DNA of 64,000 nt from Veillonella sp. 3891 (lineage in GTDB: Bacteria; Bacillota; Negativicutes; Veillonellales; Veillonellaceae), in the NCBI RefSeq assembly GCF_003992315.1, contig NZ_RQVE01000002.1:124001-188000 (forward strand), read 5' to 3'. Positions 37,662 through 47,234 of this stretch are shown piece after piece (position 1 is the first letter of the stretch; each line of letters opens with the position of its first letter). The notes beneath the pieces were generated by a model, which did not search any database, had not been told where the DNA came from, and was given only the letters and a program-made list of their open reading frames with translations. Both the position numbers and the translations under genes were made by a program.

Positions 37662-39386
37662 TTACATAGATTTCGTAACTAATCCTTCAATGATACGTTT
37701 ACCGTCTTCCATCAGATGTGCCAATCCTTCCTCACCTAGATAGGACTCTGCATACATTTTATATAAATTTTCTGTACCTGATGGACGTGCTACAAACCAA
37801 CCTGTATCTGTTACAATTTTAACGCCATCAATTGGTTGATCTTCAAACAAAGAGGTGGTGCGAACGTCCAAAATCGGACTACCTCCCAGTTCCGTCATAG
37901 TCACATCGCCTGGTTTCATACCTTTTAAAGCACTTTTGATTTCCGCTGTGCAAGGCATATCCACACGTTGGAACACCGGTGTTCCCCATTGTGAAGTAAT
38001 ATCTACATAGTGTTGTGCTAGAGTTTTTCCTGTAGTTGCTACCATTTCCACCGCTAGCAAGCCCAAAATTATGCCATCTTTATCAGTAGTCCATACGGAT
38101 CCATCTTGTTGCAAGAAGGAAGCCCCTGCACTTTCTTCTGCCCCTAGGCCAATGCGTCCATCAAATAATAAAGGCGCGAAATATTTAAATCCGACTGGCA
38201 CTTCATACACAGGATGATTAGAATCTTTGCAATAGGCATCCATCAAGCCCGTAACGACCGCCGTTTTACCAACACCTTTCCCTTCCCAAGGACGAGTTTC
38301 ATTCAAATATTTAGCAGCTACTACTAAATATTGATTGGGCGCTAACAAACCTTCTTCTGTGACAATGCCATGACGATCATAGTCTGGGTCATTACCGATG
38401 GCTAGTACATGGTCACCTAAGTTCTTAGCCACCTCTGCCATAGCATATGGGGAAGAACAGTCCATACGAATAGCGCCATCATGGTCATAGGACATAAAGC
38501 TAAATGTGGGATCATAGCCACTATTAATAATGGTAAAATCTAGATTATACTCCTCAGCAATGGCATGCCAATAGGCACCACCGCTGCCCCCTAAGGCATT
38601 AATTAGTACCTTTGGATTAGCTTCTTGGATGGCTTTCATATTGATGATTTGAGGTAATTCTTTCACATAGGCCATTTTAAAATCATACGGTTCTAAGTAT
38701 TGTCCCGCTTCCTCTACAGAAATCGCAGCTGGAGCTACTCGTTGCTCTTCTTCATGATGACAGCAACCACAATGAGCACTTTCATGAGCACCCACTAAAT
38801 GATGAAAGGAGAATCGTTGAATGCTATCTAACCCTTTTTGTAAATATTCATTAGCTAAGGCTTCAATCCGCTTCGTTACTGCTGTATCTGCAGGACCACC
38901 ATGAGGTGGATTGTATTTAATACCACCATGTTCTGGCGGATTATGGGATGGCGTAATGATAATACCATCTGCTACATTGTCTACAGATGTATCCGCATTA
39001 TGCCGCAAAATAGCACGAGATACACTTGGAGTAGGCACAAATTCACGATGTGCATCCACCCGTGTTTTCACGCGATTTCCCAGCAAGACTTCAATAGCTA
39101 CTTGCAAGGCTGGCTGCGATAAGGCATGTGTATCTTGTCCAATATAGCAAGGTCCTGTGGCCCCAAATTCTTGACGCACATCGCAAATCGCTTGTACAAT
39201 GGCTGCCACATGGAGTTCATTAAAGGTCCCTTTAGAGGCAATTCCGCGATGTCCCGATGTACCAAAGCTTACTCGCTCTTCTAAGGTCCCATAATTAGGG
39301 ACAATGCGAAAAAAGTCTTTCACAATTGTATCTACATTAATAATATCTTCTTTTTTTACAGGCAGACCTGCCAAAGGATGTACCAT
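37662..39386 (-). CDS. pgm: Phosphoglucomutase (alpha-D-glucose phosphate-specific) with His/Cys-rich insert
   Basis: Interconverts glucose 1-phosphate and glucose 6-phosphate. The catalytic phosphoserine is S147 in TPSHNP, the metal loop is DPDYDRHG, and the sugar-binding GLGAEESAGASF and phosphate-binding RPSGTENLYK motifs are intact. Between residues about 195 and 222 is an insertion containing H201, H205, C206, C208, C209, H210 and H211 that standard Pgm proteins do not have; it resembles a metal site. The start is at 39386 after AAGGAG; the in-frame Met at 39446 lies within the upstream gene. Predicted 574 residues versus about 546 in E. coli. Starts 4 nt after the YitT gene. Confidence 0.93.
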   Translation of the reverse strand: MVHPLAGLPVKKEDIINVDTIVKDFFRIVPNYGTLEERVSFGTSGHRGIASKGTFNELHVAAIVQAICDVRQEFGATGPCYIGQDTHALSQPALQVAIEVLLGNRVKTRVDAHREFVPTPSVSRAILRHNADTSVDNVADGIIITPSHNPPEHGGIKYNPPHGGPADTAVTKRIEALANEYLQKGLDSIQRFSFHHLVGAHESAHCGCCHHEEEQRVAPAAISVEEAGQYLEPYDFKMAYVKELPQIINMKAIQEANPKVLINALGGSGGAYWHAIAEEYNLDFTIINSGYDPTFSFMSYDHDGAIRMDCSSPYAMAEVAKNLGDHVLAIGNDPDYDRHGIVTEEGLLAPNQYLVVAAKYLNETRPWEGKGVGKTAVVTGLMDAYCKDSNHPVYEVPVGFKYFAPLLFDGRIGLGAEESAGASFLQQDGSVWTTDKDGIILGLLAVEMVATTGKTLAQHYVDITSQWGTPVFQRVDMPCTAEIKSALKGMKPGDVTMTELGGSPILDVRTTSLFEDQPIDGVKIVTDTGWFVARPSGTENLYKMYAESYLGEEGLAHLMEDGKRIIEGLVTKSM

Positions 39387-39390
39387 ATTA

Positions 39391-40380
39391 TCATTTCTCC
39401 TTCTTGTTTTCCACAGGGATTTCATTTCTAGCCATTTGGACTTCATGAATCATTTGCTCTGCTTCCGCAGTTTTCACAGGGTCACACGTTTGTAGTACTC
39501 GCTCTACAACACCATTTGTAGAACGTGCTGAGAACCCCGTGCCGATAACTTCAGCCGCATCCGTGATAACCATAAATGCCGTTGGATCTTCCGCTTCGAC
39601 GGCGGCTTTCAAACGCGCTACTTGTAACAAACTAACTACCACCATAATAACCTGTTTTGGTTGATGTGTATAGGCACCTTCTCCGTTTAAGATCGTAGCA
39701 CCACGGCCAATTTTATCAATAATTAAATTACAAATTGTCACCGGTTTATAGGAAATGATAAACATCGCCTTTCGTTGGTTAAATCCAGTAATCATCTTAT
39801 TAGTCACCATAGCAGATAAATAGGTACTAATCAATGTGGTAGCTGCTGCTTCAATATTAATCACAATAGCTCCAATGATTAAAATCATCATATTGATACC
39901 AAATAGAATGCTACCGATTTGTAGACCAAAGCGATTTCGAATGATTAAAGCAATGGGATCAATACCACCAGTATTACCTCCCCCACGATAGACAATACCA
40001 AGTCCTAGCCCAGAAAATAAACCACCCAAAATACCACCAATAATCGGATTTTGTGTTAAGCCTAATTCCGCCAATGGGGATACTAGATTGATCAGAATAG
40101 ACATCAACACTGTACCAAAGATAGTAATACCTAGATGCCATCCCCCTAACCACCGCCATGCTGCATATAAAACCGGTAGGTTCAGTAGAAAGTTAATCAT
40201 ACCAAGGCTCAATGCGCCTTGGGTTACATAATAAATAATCAGTGTCAATCCACTAATACCGCCACTTAATAATTTATGGGGTACGATAAACGCTTGCACA
40301 CCTACTGCGAATACTAGAGCCCCTACTAGAATATGTAGGATGGCTTTCACCGTACTTAAATATTTTGGTTTGTTACTCAT
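39391..40380 (-). CDS. YitT family membrane protein (DUF2179)
   Basis: A 329-residue inner-membrane protein: five to six helices with the family motif GGISGLTLIIYYVTQG and GGNTGGIDPIALIIRNRFG, then the cytoplasmic DUF2179 domain (KAMFIISYKPVTICNLI... onward). The biological role of YitT proteins is unsettled. The start is at 40380 after AGGTGAG; an upstream in-frame Met at 40434 lies inside the ridA terminator. Directly upstream of pgm. Confidence 0.85.
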   Translation of the reverse strand: MSNKPKYLSTVKAILHILVGALVFAVGVQAFIVPHKLLSGGISGLTLIIYYVTQGALSLGMINFLLNLPVLYAAWRWLGGWHLGITIFGTVLMSILINLVSPLAELGLTQNPIIGGILGGLFSGLGLGIVYRGGGNTGGIDPIALIIRNRFGLQIGSILFGINMMILIIGAIVINIEAAATTLISTYLSAMVTNKMITGFNQRKAMFIISYKPVTICNLIIDKIGRGATILNGEGAYTHQPKQVIMVVVSLLQVARLKAAVEAEDPTAFMVITDAAEVIGTGFSARSTNGVVERVLQTCDPVKTAEAEQMIHEVQMARNEIPVENKKEK

Positions 40381-40419
40381 ACGCTCACCTATTCTAAGAC
40401 TACTTAAACCACCATAAGC

Positions 40420-40464
40420 AAAAAGCTGCCACATTAAGAGTCAATCATAATGTAACAGCTTTTT
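40420..40464 (-). terminator. Terminator of ridA
   Basis: On the minus strand AAAAAGCTG-TTACATTA pairs with TAATGTGGCAGCTTTTT around an 11-nt loop, ending in a T-run. It lies 38 nt after the ridA stop codon. Confidence 0.8.
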
Positions 40465-40501
40465 AGTACTCATTACACCGCTTATGGTATAATACAATAT
40501 A

Positions 40502-40876
40502 CTATTCTGCTAGGGCAATCACTTCTACTTCTACTAAGAAGTTAGCTGGTAATGTTTTGACTGCCACACAACTACGAGCTGGTTTAGATGTAAAATACTC
40601 AGCATAAATAGCATTAAATTTAGCAAAGTCACCCATATCTGCTAAAAAGCATGTTGTTTTTACAACTTTAGAAAAATCAGTGCCTGCTTCTTTTAAGATA
40701 GCTTCGATGTTTTTCATCGCTTGCAACGTTTGTGCTTCCACGCCACCTTCTACCAAAGCGCCTTGTGCTGGATCAATACCACCTTGACCAGAGATAAACA
40801 CAAAACCATTTGCTTTGTAAGCTTGAGAGTATGGTCCTAATGCTGCTGGTGCTTGCTCTGTATACACTTGTTTCAT
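40502..40876 (-). CDS. ridA: RidA family enamine/imine deaminase
   Basis: Hydrolyses reactive 2-aminoacrylate-type intermediates released by PLP enzymes. The 124-residue protein has the RidA hallmarks APAALGPYSQA, FVFISGQGGIDP and the C-terminal RSCVAVKTLPANFLVEVEVIA with the catalytic Arg (R of ARSCVAV). Cytosolic homotrimer by family. It has its own terminator. Confidence 0.95.
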   Translation of the reverse strand: MKQVYTEQAPAALGPYSQAYKANGFVFISGQGGIDPAQGALVEGGVEAQTLQAMKNIEAILKEAGTDFSKVVKTTCFLADMGDFAKFNAIYAEYFTSKPARSCVAVKTLPANFLVEVEVIALAE

Positions 40877-41006
40877 AGTTGTCCCCTTTCATTACCATAA
40901 GACATTTATAATATACCATTAGTATAGCATGTAATGGTATCGAAGTGTAGCTATTTTTCATACTTCTATTGTACTTTATTTGCATACCTCTATAAGGAGC
41001 ACCTAT

Positions 41007-41510
41007 ATGTCTATTATTTATACTACTTATGAAAGCCCTTTGGGCACTCTCACACTATATGCCAATGCATCTGCATTGGTTGGACTTACCTTTCCTACCC
41101 AATCTCTGACATTTAAAGAATCATTGGTCATAGATGAATCCCCTTCTTCTCATATCTTGCAACAGACTATCCAATGGCTAGACCAATACTTCAACGGACA
41201 AATACCAACAATCACCATACCTTTATCTCCACAAGGCACAACATTCCAACAAAACGTATGGTCCCAATTACAGCACATCCCCTACGGCACATCCCTTACC
41301 TATGGCCAGTTAAGCCAACGTGTATTTAACTCACCAATCCCTAAGGGTTCTCAAGCCATAGGGTCTGCCGTCGGTGCCAACCCTATCTCCCTTATCATCC
41401 CCTGCCATCGTGTGTTAGGCAAAGGAAAAACCCTCACTGGTTACACAGGAGGGCTATCCATTAAACGAGCCTTGCTGTCCATCGAGAATATCGATTTCGT
41501 GGACAAGTAG
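41007..41510 (+). CDS. ogt: Methylated-DNA--protein-cysteine methyltransferase
   Basis: Suicide repair protein that moves methyl groups from O6-methylguanine to its own cysteine. The active-site motif IPCHRVLG is preceded by the DNA-binding helix region YGTSLTYGQLSQRV and the Asn hinge GANP. The start at 41007 follows AAGGAG with a 7-nt spacer; the upstream in-frame ATG at 40980 has no site. 167 residues, the size of the Ogt/AdaB single-domain class. Its stop is 2 nt from the convergent gene's stop, with no terminator seen. Confidence 0.95.
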   Translation: MSIIYTTYESPLGTLTLYANASALVGLTFPTQSLTFKESLVIDESPSSHILQQTIQWLDQYFNGQIPTITIPLSPQGTTFQQNVWSQLQHIPYGTSLTYGQLSQRVFNSPIPKGSQAIGSAVGANPISLIIPCHRVLGKGKTLTGYTGGLSIKRALLSIENIDFVDK

Positions 41511-41512
41511 GC

Positions 41513-42414
41513 TTACTTGATATGTTCTAACATGTGTAGGAAGTATGGCTTAAAGAATGTCCCTTCCACTTCACTAGTTCCCATGACAACCGTTGTCAAA
41601 TACTCTGGCGTTCCAACTAGGGCTATCCGCAGATATGCTGGATATTGAACCCCTTTTATATCATAGGTTATATGTCCTGATGTTGTCATTGTACCGTATT
41701 TAGTGTCTGCTAAGGTATGTAATGGTTCCACATTGCGCAATCGTATCTTTGCTGGAATCTTATTCTGAGAATAATCTATATCTCTATCCTCTCCAATACG
41801 AATATTAAGATAGTCTAATACGTCTTTTGCATCATGAGTAATTTTATCCATTTCCGCAGGTGAAAGTCCCTCTTTTCCGTATAATCGCGTTAATCGTGAA
41901 CTCATCATCAACTCTTTAGGAATCGGAAATACAAAAACCCAAGCTGTATTTAAACCATATTGATCCGTACCTTGCAATTCATACACATCCATATAACGTC
42001 CTAGCTTAAGTCCATCTTTCATGTTCGCCATACTTGCAAAATCCTTTACTCTAGCAACGGTAGTGCCCGCTGTCCCTAAGTTAGCATGTATAAATCCTTT
42101 TCCTACCTGTGCTAACTTTGAAGAAGACAATTGCTTAACAGTAATCTCTGGGTTTACTGTTTGACGCAAGTCAATCAATGGATTCCGTTCAAGCATCGCA
42201 TCGAACTCTGCCTTAATCTCGTCACCCGTTTTTTTCTTTTTTTCTCAGCAGCTAAAAACTCCCCCAAAGGAACTCCTACTTCCCCGTCTGACATTGGGTA
42301 AATACTACCTACCCTCTCGTGGCTAGTATCATGTACCTGTGCAGACACTTGTCCATACCCCATCATAAGGCTGAGCACCATCGCAGCCAGTCCCATTCGC
42401 ATCCAATATTTCAT
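41513..42414 (-). pseudogene. Secreted protein of unknown family, frameshifted at a poly-A tract
   Basis: Two overlapping reading frames make one gene. The 5' part (42175-42414) encodes a signal peptide ending near MMGYGQVSAQ and continues to FLAAEKK. The 3' part (41513-42196) carries the remainder. The frame changes at an A7-G-A7 run (plus-strand T7-C-T7 at 42229-42243); one extra A or a -1 slip would join the frames into a protein of about 300 residues. The 3' part is a paralogue of the next gene upstream: YELQGTDQYGLNTA corresponds to YQLQGRDERGLHTA, and GVQYPAYLRIALVG to GFVLPAYMSFVG. It could be a real mutation, a phase-variable switch, ribosomal slippage or a sequencing error. Function unknown. 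Confidence 0.75.
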
Positions 42415-42418
42415 CTGC

Positions 42419-43231
42419 TTATTCTCCCTTCATACCTAATAGACTCATGATAACAGGGTTCCAATAGGCTTTCGATGTATCAGCCGTTGTTATCAACGTC
42501 ATAGATAGCCCCTCTTGACCATACCGTCCTACAAAGCTCATATACGCAGGTAACACGAACCCATCTACATCCAATTGCACTCGGCCATGCGTGTACAACC
42601 CTTTATCGCCTTTTATGTGTACAGGTTTCATCATCTCCCCATCAAGAAATCTTACGTTGACGAGAGGTAATACAGCTTGCATAATAGCGGTATCACTGAA
42701 CTCATGATTAGTACTTGTAACATATGGAACTAGAATGGAACCATTCTTCTCTATACGTTTCCCTCTCATAACATTGACATTATAGAGGTCTATTTTCTGT
42801 AGCTCTTTCACTGTTTTACTATATAATGTTTCTCCTACAGATTGTGGTGCCATCATAGTGTCTTTATATCTTATTTTCCACACTTCAGCCGCTTCTGCAC
42901 CTGTCATATGAAGGTGTACTAACTCTGCTGTATGTAAACCTCGTTCATCACGCCCTTGCAACTGATAGCGTTGCCCCCGCTGAACCACAGCTTTGATAAT
43001 TCCATCTAACACCTTGGCGTCTTGCTCCGTCAGATGCCAAGCATTAGGACCTGTCTTATGAACCACATCTTCTTTTTTCAAACCACCATCAATTAAATCA
43101 TCATGGTTAACTACCGAAATATGACTAGGTAACTCTACACTACCTTGCCCATCTAATATAATCGATGCTGCATGTCCTGAAAGCATCGTTCCTACTAATG
43201 CCACACTGGCCATCACACATTTCCAATTCAT
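42419..43231 (-). CDS. Secreted protein of unknown family (intact tandem paralogue)
   Basis: A 270-residue protein with a signal peptide (cleavage likely after SGHAA, residue about 22). I do not recognise the family. It is a tandem paralogue of the frameshifted gene 4 nt downstream, with which it shares the YQLQGRDERGLHTAE segment (about residue 95) and the C-terminal GFVLPAYMSF region. It contains no obvious lipobox or C-terminal anchor, so a periplasmic or secreted location is inferred. It starts 12 nt after pncB, suggesting co-transcription with that unrelated enzyme. Confidence 0.75.
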   Translation of the reverse strand: MNWKCVMASVALVGTMLSGHAASIILDGQGSVELPSHISVVNHDDLIDGGLKKEDVVHKTGPNAWHLTEQDAKVLDGIIKAVVQRGQRYQLQGRDERGLHTAELVHLHMTGAEAAEVWKIRYKDTMMAPQSVGETLYSKTVKELQKIDLYNVNVMRGKRIEKNGSILVPYVTSTNHEFSDTAIMQAVLPLVNVRFLDGEMMKPVHIKGDKGLYTHGRVQLDVDGFVLPAYMSFVGRYGQEGLSMTLITTADTSKAYWNPVIMSLLGMKGE

Positions 43232-43243
43232 ACTAACTCCTTT

Positions 43244-44701
43244 CTAACTAGGATTCCCTACTTTTTCCAACAATAATTTAGATTTCAATTGATGTAATTC
43301 TTCGCTGATGTTGACTTTTACCTCTGGGGCCCGACGAAGTCGCAAAAATTCTGGCCACAGCAATTGAATTTGCTCTTCTCCGTAGGCTTTGATTTCTGCC
43401 AAGGTCGGTACATCGTACACCAATTCTCCATCCACAAAGATAGGTACTAATAATTCTTGTACTTTAAAGGTGTTTGCTTTCAACATGGTTTGTTTCCATG
43501 GGTGCAATGGATTTTTAAATACATAGTCCTGTGTGGTGTCCACGCTTTCATGGTCCAAACAAATTAAATCACCGATGAGCTTGTTATTTCGCACGTTGAT
43601 GAGGCGCAACACCTTTTTCTTGCCAGGGTTTGTCACCTTTTCAATATTATCGGAGAACTTCATAGCCGGCATAAAGGTATCTCCTTCCCATTGACCCGCC
43701 AATTTATACACCCCGCCTAGAGCCGGTGTTTCATCGGCAGTAATCAATTTAGTGCCTACCCCCCATGCTGTAATCGCTGCGCCTTGTTGTTTCAAGTCTG
43801 CAATTTTATATTCATCTAGATCATTGGTGGCAAAAATTAATGCTTCTGTAAAGCCTGCCTCATCTAACATCTTACGAGCCTCAATAGATAAGTACGCCAA
43901 ATCACCACTGTCCAAACGAATACCATAGATGGATGGCATAGTACCACCACGACGTTCACGAATCTCTTGGAATACTTGAATCGCCGCTGGCACACCTTTA
44001 TGTAATGTATTATAGGTGTCGACTAAAAATACCAAATTATTTTCATATTGGTCTGCATAGGCACGGAACGCATCAATTTCATTAGGAAAACTCATCACCC
44101 AACTATGAGCCATAGTTCCTACGGGTCTCATACCATACAAAGCCGCACTGTACACATCGCTAGTGCTATCAAATCCGCCAATGAAAGCCGCCCTAGCTCC
44201 TTGTACAGCAGCGCTCACACCTTGGGCTCTTCGCATGCCAAATTCTGCTACCCCATCCTTGCCAATAACGGATCGGATACGGCGGGCTTTGGTCGCAATC
44301 AAGGACTCATGATTTAAAAACATAGATAAGGCAGTTTCTAATAAAATAGCCTCATCTTTGGCTGCCTCTACACGGAGTAACACTTCCCCTGGGAATACCA
44401 CAGAGCCTTCCGGCGCCGCATAGATGGTGCCAGTGAAGCGGAATGTACTTAAATACGTCAAGAACTCTTCTGTGAACACCCCTGTTTGACGTAAATAGGT
44501 AATATCTTCCTCAGAGAACCGCAAACCTTTCACATACTGGATCACTTGTTCCAGTCCTGCTACCACCGTGTAAGCACCTTGAAATGGATTCGTTCGATAA
44601 AAGCGATCGAATACGCAACGAGTACGATGTTTATTTTGTGTAAATAAACCTTGCATCATGGTAAATTGATACATATCTGTTAATAGAGCATGTGTAATCA
44701 T
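43244..44701 (-). CDS. pncB: Nicotinate phosphoribosyltransferase
   Basis: Makes nicotinate mononucleotide from nicotinate and PRPP for NAD salvage. The N-terminal LLTDMYQFTMMQGLF, the catalytic His region (VGTMAHSWVMSFPNE) and the phosphate-binding IRLDSGDLAYLS motif are conserved. At 485 residues it belongs to the longer, Firmicutes-type class. It heads an apparent operon with the two secreted paralogues and is divergent from menA. Confidence 0.94.
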   Translation of the reverse strand: MITHALLTDMYQFTMMQGLFTQNKHRTRCVFDRFYRTNPFQGAYTVVAGLEQVIQYVKGLRFSEEDITYLRQTGVFTEEFLTYLSTFRFTGTIYAAPEGSVVFPGEVLLRVEAAKDEAILLETALSMFLNHESLIATKARRIRSVIGKDGVAEFGMRRAQGVSAAVQGARAAFIGGFDSTSDVYSAALYGMRPVGTMAHSWVMSFPNEIDAFRAYADQYENNLVFLVDTYNTLHKGVPAAIQVFQEIRERRGGTMPSIYGIRLDSGDLAYLSIEARKMLDEAGFTEALIFATNDLDEYKIADLKQQGAAITAWGVGTKLITADETPALGGVYKLAGQWEGDTFMPAMKFSDNIEKVTNPGKKKVLRLINVRNNKLIGDLICLDHESVDTTQDYVFKNPLHPWKQTMLKANTFKVQELLVPIFVDGELVYDVPTLAEIKAYGEEQIQLLWPEFLRLRRAPEVKVNISEELHQLKSKLLLEKVGNPS

Positions 44702-44915
44702 GAATAACTCCTATTCTTATAGGTCCACCCTATAGCATACTAAGCACTTTTCTATGACAATTTAAATACTATGCCTATCGTCTACTTCCTTCTATTATAC
44801 TCTACTATTACATTTCATGTATAACTCTTTTTTCATCGTATAGTTTGTCATAATCTTCTATTTAGGTTAGAATGATACCATATATTATATAACTTCTAAT
44901 GATGAAAGGATGACT

Positions 44916-45821
44916 ATGAATCTGTCACAATTTTTTGCATTAATTCGCCCCCGTACCTTAACGGCTGCTTTCAGTCCCGTTGTCTTAGGAGCTGCTATGG
45001 GGGCAACGCAATTTGAAACCGTACAACCTATTTGGCTATCCTTAGTCTATACTCTAGGCATTCTAATTTGTGTGTTAAGCGCACAAATTGCCGCCAATAT
45101 TTGGAATGAATATTTCGATTTTAAATCTGGTCTCGATCTCACACAAGCTGCGGGCAACAGTGGTTCCATCGTCCGTGATGGCATCGCCCCTTCTGTGATT
45201 AAACGTTGGGGATATATTACGACCATACTCCCTCTCGTCCTAGGCATCGTCCTCGCTAATGCTGTCACTTGGTGGTATATTCCTGTGGGTATGCTCTGCA
45301 TACTGACTAGCATCTTATACTCTGGGGGCCCTAAGCCTATTTCTCGCACCCCTTTTGGTGAACTTGCATCTGGTCTTGCCATGGGCTTTGCCATTGTGGA
45401 CATTACCCTCTACGCTTGGACTCATACCTTGCACTGGACATACCTTATTCCTGCAGTTCCCTCCACCATCTTAATCGGCGCTATTATGATGACCAACAAC
45501 TTGCGAGACTTCACTAACGATGCTAACCATGGTCGTCGTACCTTGGTCATTCTCTTAGGCCGTGAAAGAGGACTTCAACTCTTGCGAGCACTCTTCCTCA
45601 TCAGTTCTTTATGGCTAGTCCTCTGGGCGGCATGTGGAACTATCCCTTGGACATCCTTATTGGCATTACTCTCACTCGTGCCAGCTATGAAAGTCATCAC
45701 AATCTTCAACACCTATGCTGATCCGATACACTTAAACGAGGCTATGAAGTTTACTTCTACTTCTTGTACACTGTATCACTTTTTGTGGGCTATAGGGTTG
45801 CTACTGAATACAATCATATAA
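44916..45821 (+). CDS. menA: 1,4-dihydroxy-2-naphthoate polyprenyltransferase
   Basis: UbiA-superfamily membrane enzyme that attaches the polyprenyl chain to DHNA in menaquinone synthesis. It has eight to nine helices. The first Asp-rich motif NEYFDFKSGLD (residues about 65-75) and the second, NNLRDFTNDANHGRRTL, are complete. FALIRPRTLTAAFSPVVLG is typical of MenA. The start at 44916 follows AAAGGA; an ATG 6 nt earlier is also possible. The polyprenyl synthase at 14.8-15.7 kb probably supplies its side chain. Confidence 0.92.
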   Translation: MNLSQFFALIRPRTLTAAFSPVVLGAAMGATQFETVQPIWLSLVYTLGILICVLSAQIAANIWNEYFDFKSGLDLTQAAGNSGSIVRDGIAPSVIKRWGYITTILPLVLGIVLANAVTWWYIPVGMLCILTSILYSGGPKPISRTPFGELASGLAMGFAIVDITLYAWTHTLHWTYLIPAVPSTILIGAIMMTNNLRDFTNDANHGRRTLVILLGRERGLQLLRALFLISSLWLVLWAACGTIPWTSLLALLSLVPAMKVITIFNTYADPIHLNEAMKFTSTSCTLYHFLWAIGLLLNTII

Positions 45822-45878
45822 TAGAGTGATTACTTTTTATCACCTAAGTGTATCTACTTACTATATGGAAATACATAT

Positions 45879-45925
45879 AAAAATAGAGGAAAGTTGCTAC
45901 TTTTTAATCAACTTTCCTCTATTTT
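45879..45925 (+). terminator. Terminator of menA
   Basis: A perfect 17-bp stem (AAAATAGAGGAAAGTTG with its complement CAACTTTCCTCTATTTT) surrounds a 12-nt loop. The remaining sequence to 46175 is AT-rich with no gene or clear riboswitch. Confidence 0.85.
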
Positions 45926-46175
45926 GTTAGGAGCTATTTTGTTACAACCCATTTTATATATTCTTATACTCTTTAAGACCCGCCTAGTATATGCCATTAC
46001 TACATTCAAACTTTCAACTAAATATATAATTACTTTTCTAGTATAACCCACTTAACTAATAGCCTATAATTATAACAACTTAGATATATAACATATTTTA
46101 CTTATAACCGAACTCTTGCTATACTAAGCAAGTAGAAATTCACTATGTAAGTACACAAAGAAAAGGAGATAACAC

Positions 46176-46997
46176 ATGAAGAAATTATTTAGTTTAGCAG
46201 CTACGGCTGTATTAGGCGCTGCCTTGTTATTAGGTGGCTGTGGTTCCACTGGTACTAGCTCTACTGGTTCCGACGCAGGTAAAACATTAAAAATTGGTGC
46301 TTCTCCAGTACCTCACGCTGAAATCTTAGAACAAGTAAAACCAATCCTTGCTAAAGAAGGCATTAAATTGGAAATCATCGAATTCAGCGATTATGTACAA
46401 CCAAACGTATCCTTAAACGACAAAGAAATTGATGCGAACTTCTTCGCCCACATTCCTTATCAAGATAACTTCAACAAAGAAAAAGGTACTCATATCGTAA
46501 CCGCTGGTGCCGTACACATCGAACCAATGGGAATTTACTCCAAAAAAATTAAAGATTTAAAAGAAATCCAAGATGGTGCTCAAGTAGCTATCCCATCTGA
46601 TGCAACAAATGGTGGTCGTGCATTACTATTGCTTTCCAAAGCTGGTTTAATCACTTTGAACGATCCTAACAGCATCTCTGCTACAGTACAAGATATCAAA
46701 GACAACCCTAAACACTTGAAATTCGTTGAATTAGAGGCTGCTCAATTACCTCGTACATTAGATGATTCTACAATCTCTGTGATCAACACAAACTTTGCAT
46801 TAGGTGCTAACTTGAACCCAACAAAAGATGCATTGTTCTTAGAATCTAAAGATTCCCCATACGTAAATATCGTATCCGTTCGTGAAGGCGATGAAAAACG
46901 TGATGAAATCGTAAAGTTGATCAAAGCTTTACAAAGCCCTGAAATCAAAAAATTCATCGAGGACAAATACAAAGGTGCTATTCTTCCAGCATTCTAA
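46176..46997 (+). CDS. metQ: MetQ/NlpA family substrate-binding lipoprotein
   Basis: Binds methionine (D- or L-) or a related compound for an ABC importer. The signal peptide ends with the lipobox LLLGGC. The mature part has the NlpA-type GASPVPHAEILEQVKPIL, DYVQPNVSLNDKEIDANFFAHIPYQDNF and AIPSDATNGGRALLLL motifs. The 273-residue length is standard. No metN or metI lies next to it, so the ATPase and permease must be elsewhere. No S-box or T-box was recognised in the 350-nt upstream region. The methionine assignment is by family. Confidence 0.9.
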   Translation: MKKLFSLAATAVLGAALLLGGCGSTGTSSTGSDAGKTLKIGASPVPHAEILEQVKPILAKEGIKLEIIEFSDYVQPNVSLNDKEIDANFFAHIPYQDNFNKEKGTHIVTAGAVHIEPMGIYSKKIKDLKEIQDGAQVAIPSDATNGGRALLLLSKAGLITLNDPNSISATVQDIKDNPKHLKFVELEAAQLPRTLDDSTISVINTNFALGANLNPTKDALFLESKDSPYVNIVSVREGDEKRDEIVKLIKALQSPEIKKFIEDKYKGAILPAF

Positions 46998-47069
46998 TGG
47001 AATCACTTAGAATAGACTCCTCCAAATAAAAATAAACACTAACAACTATCATACATACTTAACTATACA

Positions 47070-47116
47070 AACAACAGAGGCAAGTTGATTCGTTCAACTT
47101 GCCTCCGTTGTTTTTG
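47070..47116 (+). terminator. Terminator of metQ
   Basis: ACAACAGAGGCAAGTTGA pairs with TCAACTTGCCTCCGTTGT (one mismatch) and is followed by five T. Confidence 0.85.
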
Positions 47117-47147
47117 CATATACTACCATACTTATTTTTAGCATATC

Positions 47148-47175
47148 AAAAAGGGTCCCGAAGGACCCTTTTCTA
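47148..47175 (-). terminator. Second hairpin terminator, serving the autotransporter gene
   Basis: AAAAAGGGTCC-CGAA-GGACCCTTTT is a strong tetraloop hairpin with A/T runs on both sides, 60 nt after the autotransporter stop on the minus strand. Confidence 0.75.
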
Positions 47176-47234
47176 ATGGCTCTACTATTATTGAGCAGAA
47201 CGAGTTCAGCTACTTGCTTTTGTACTATGTTGTA

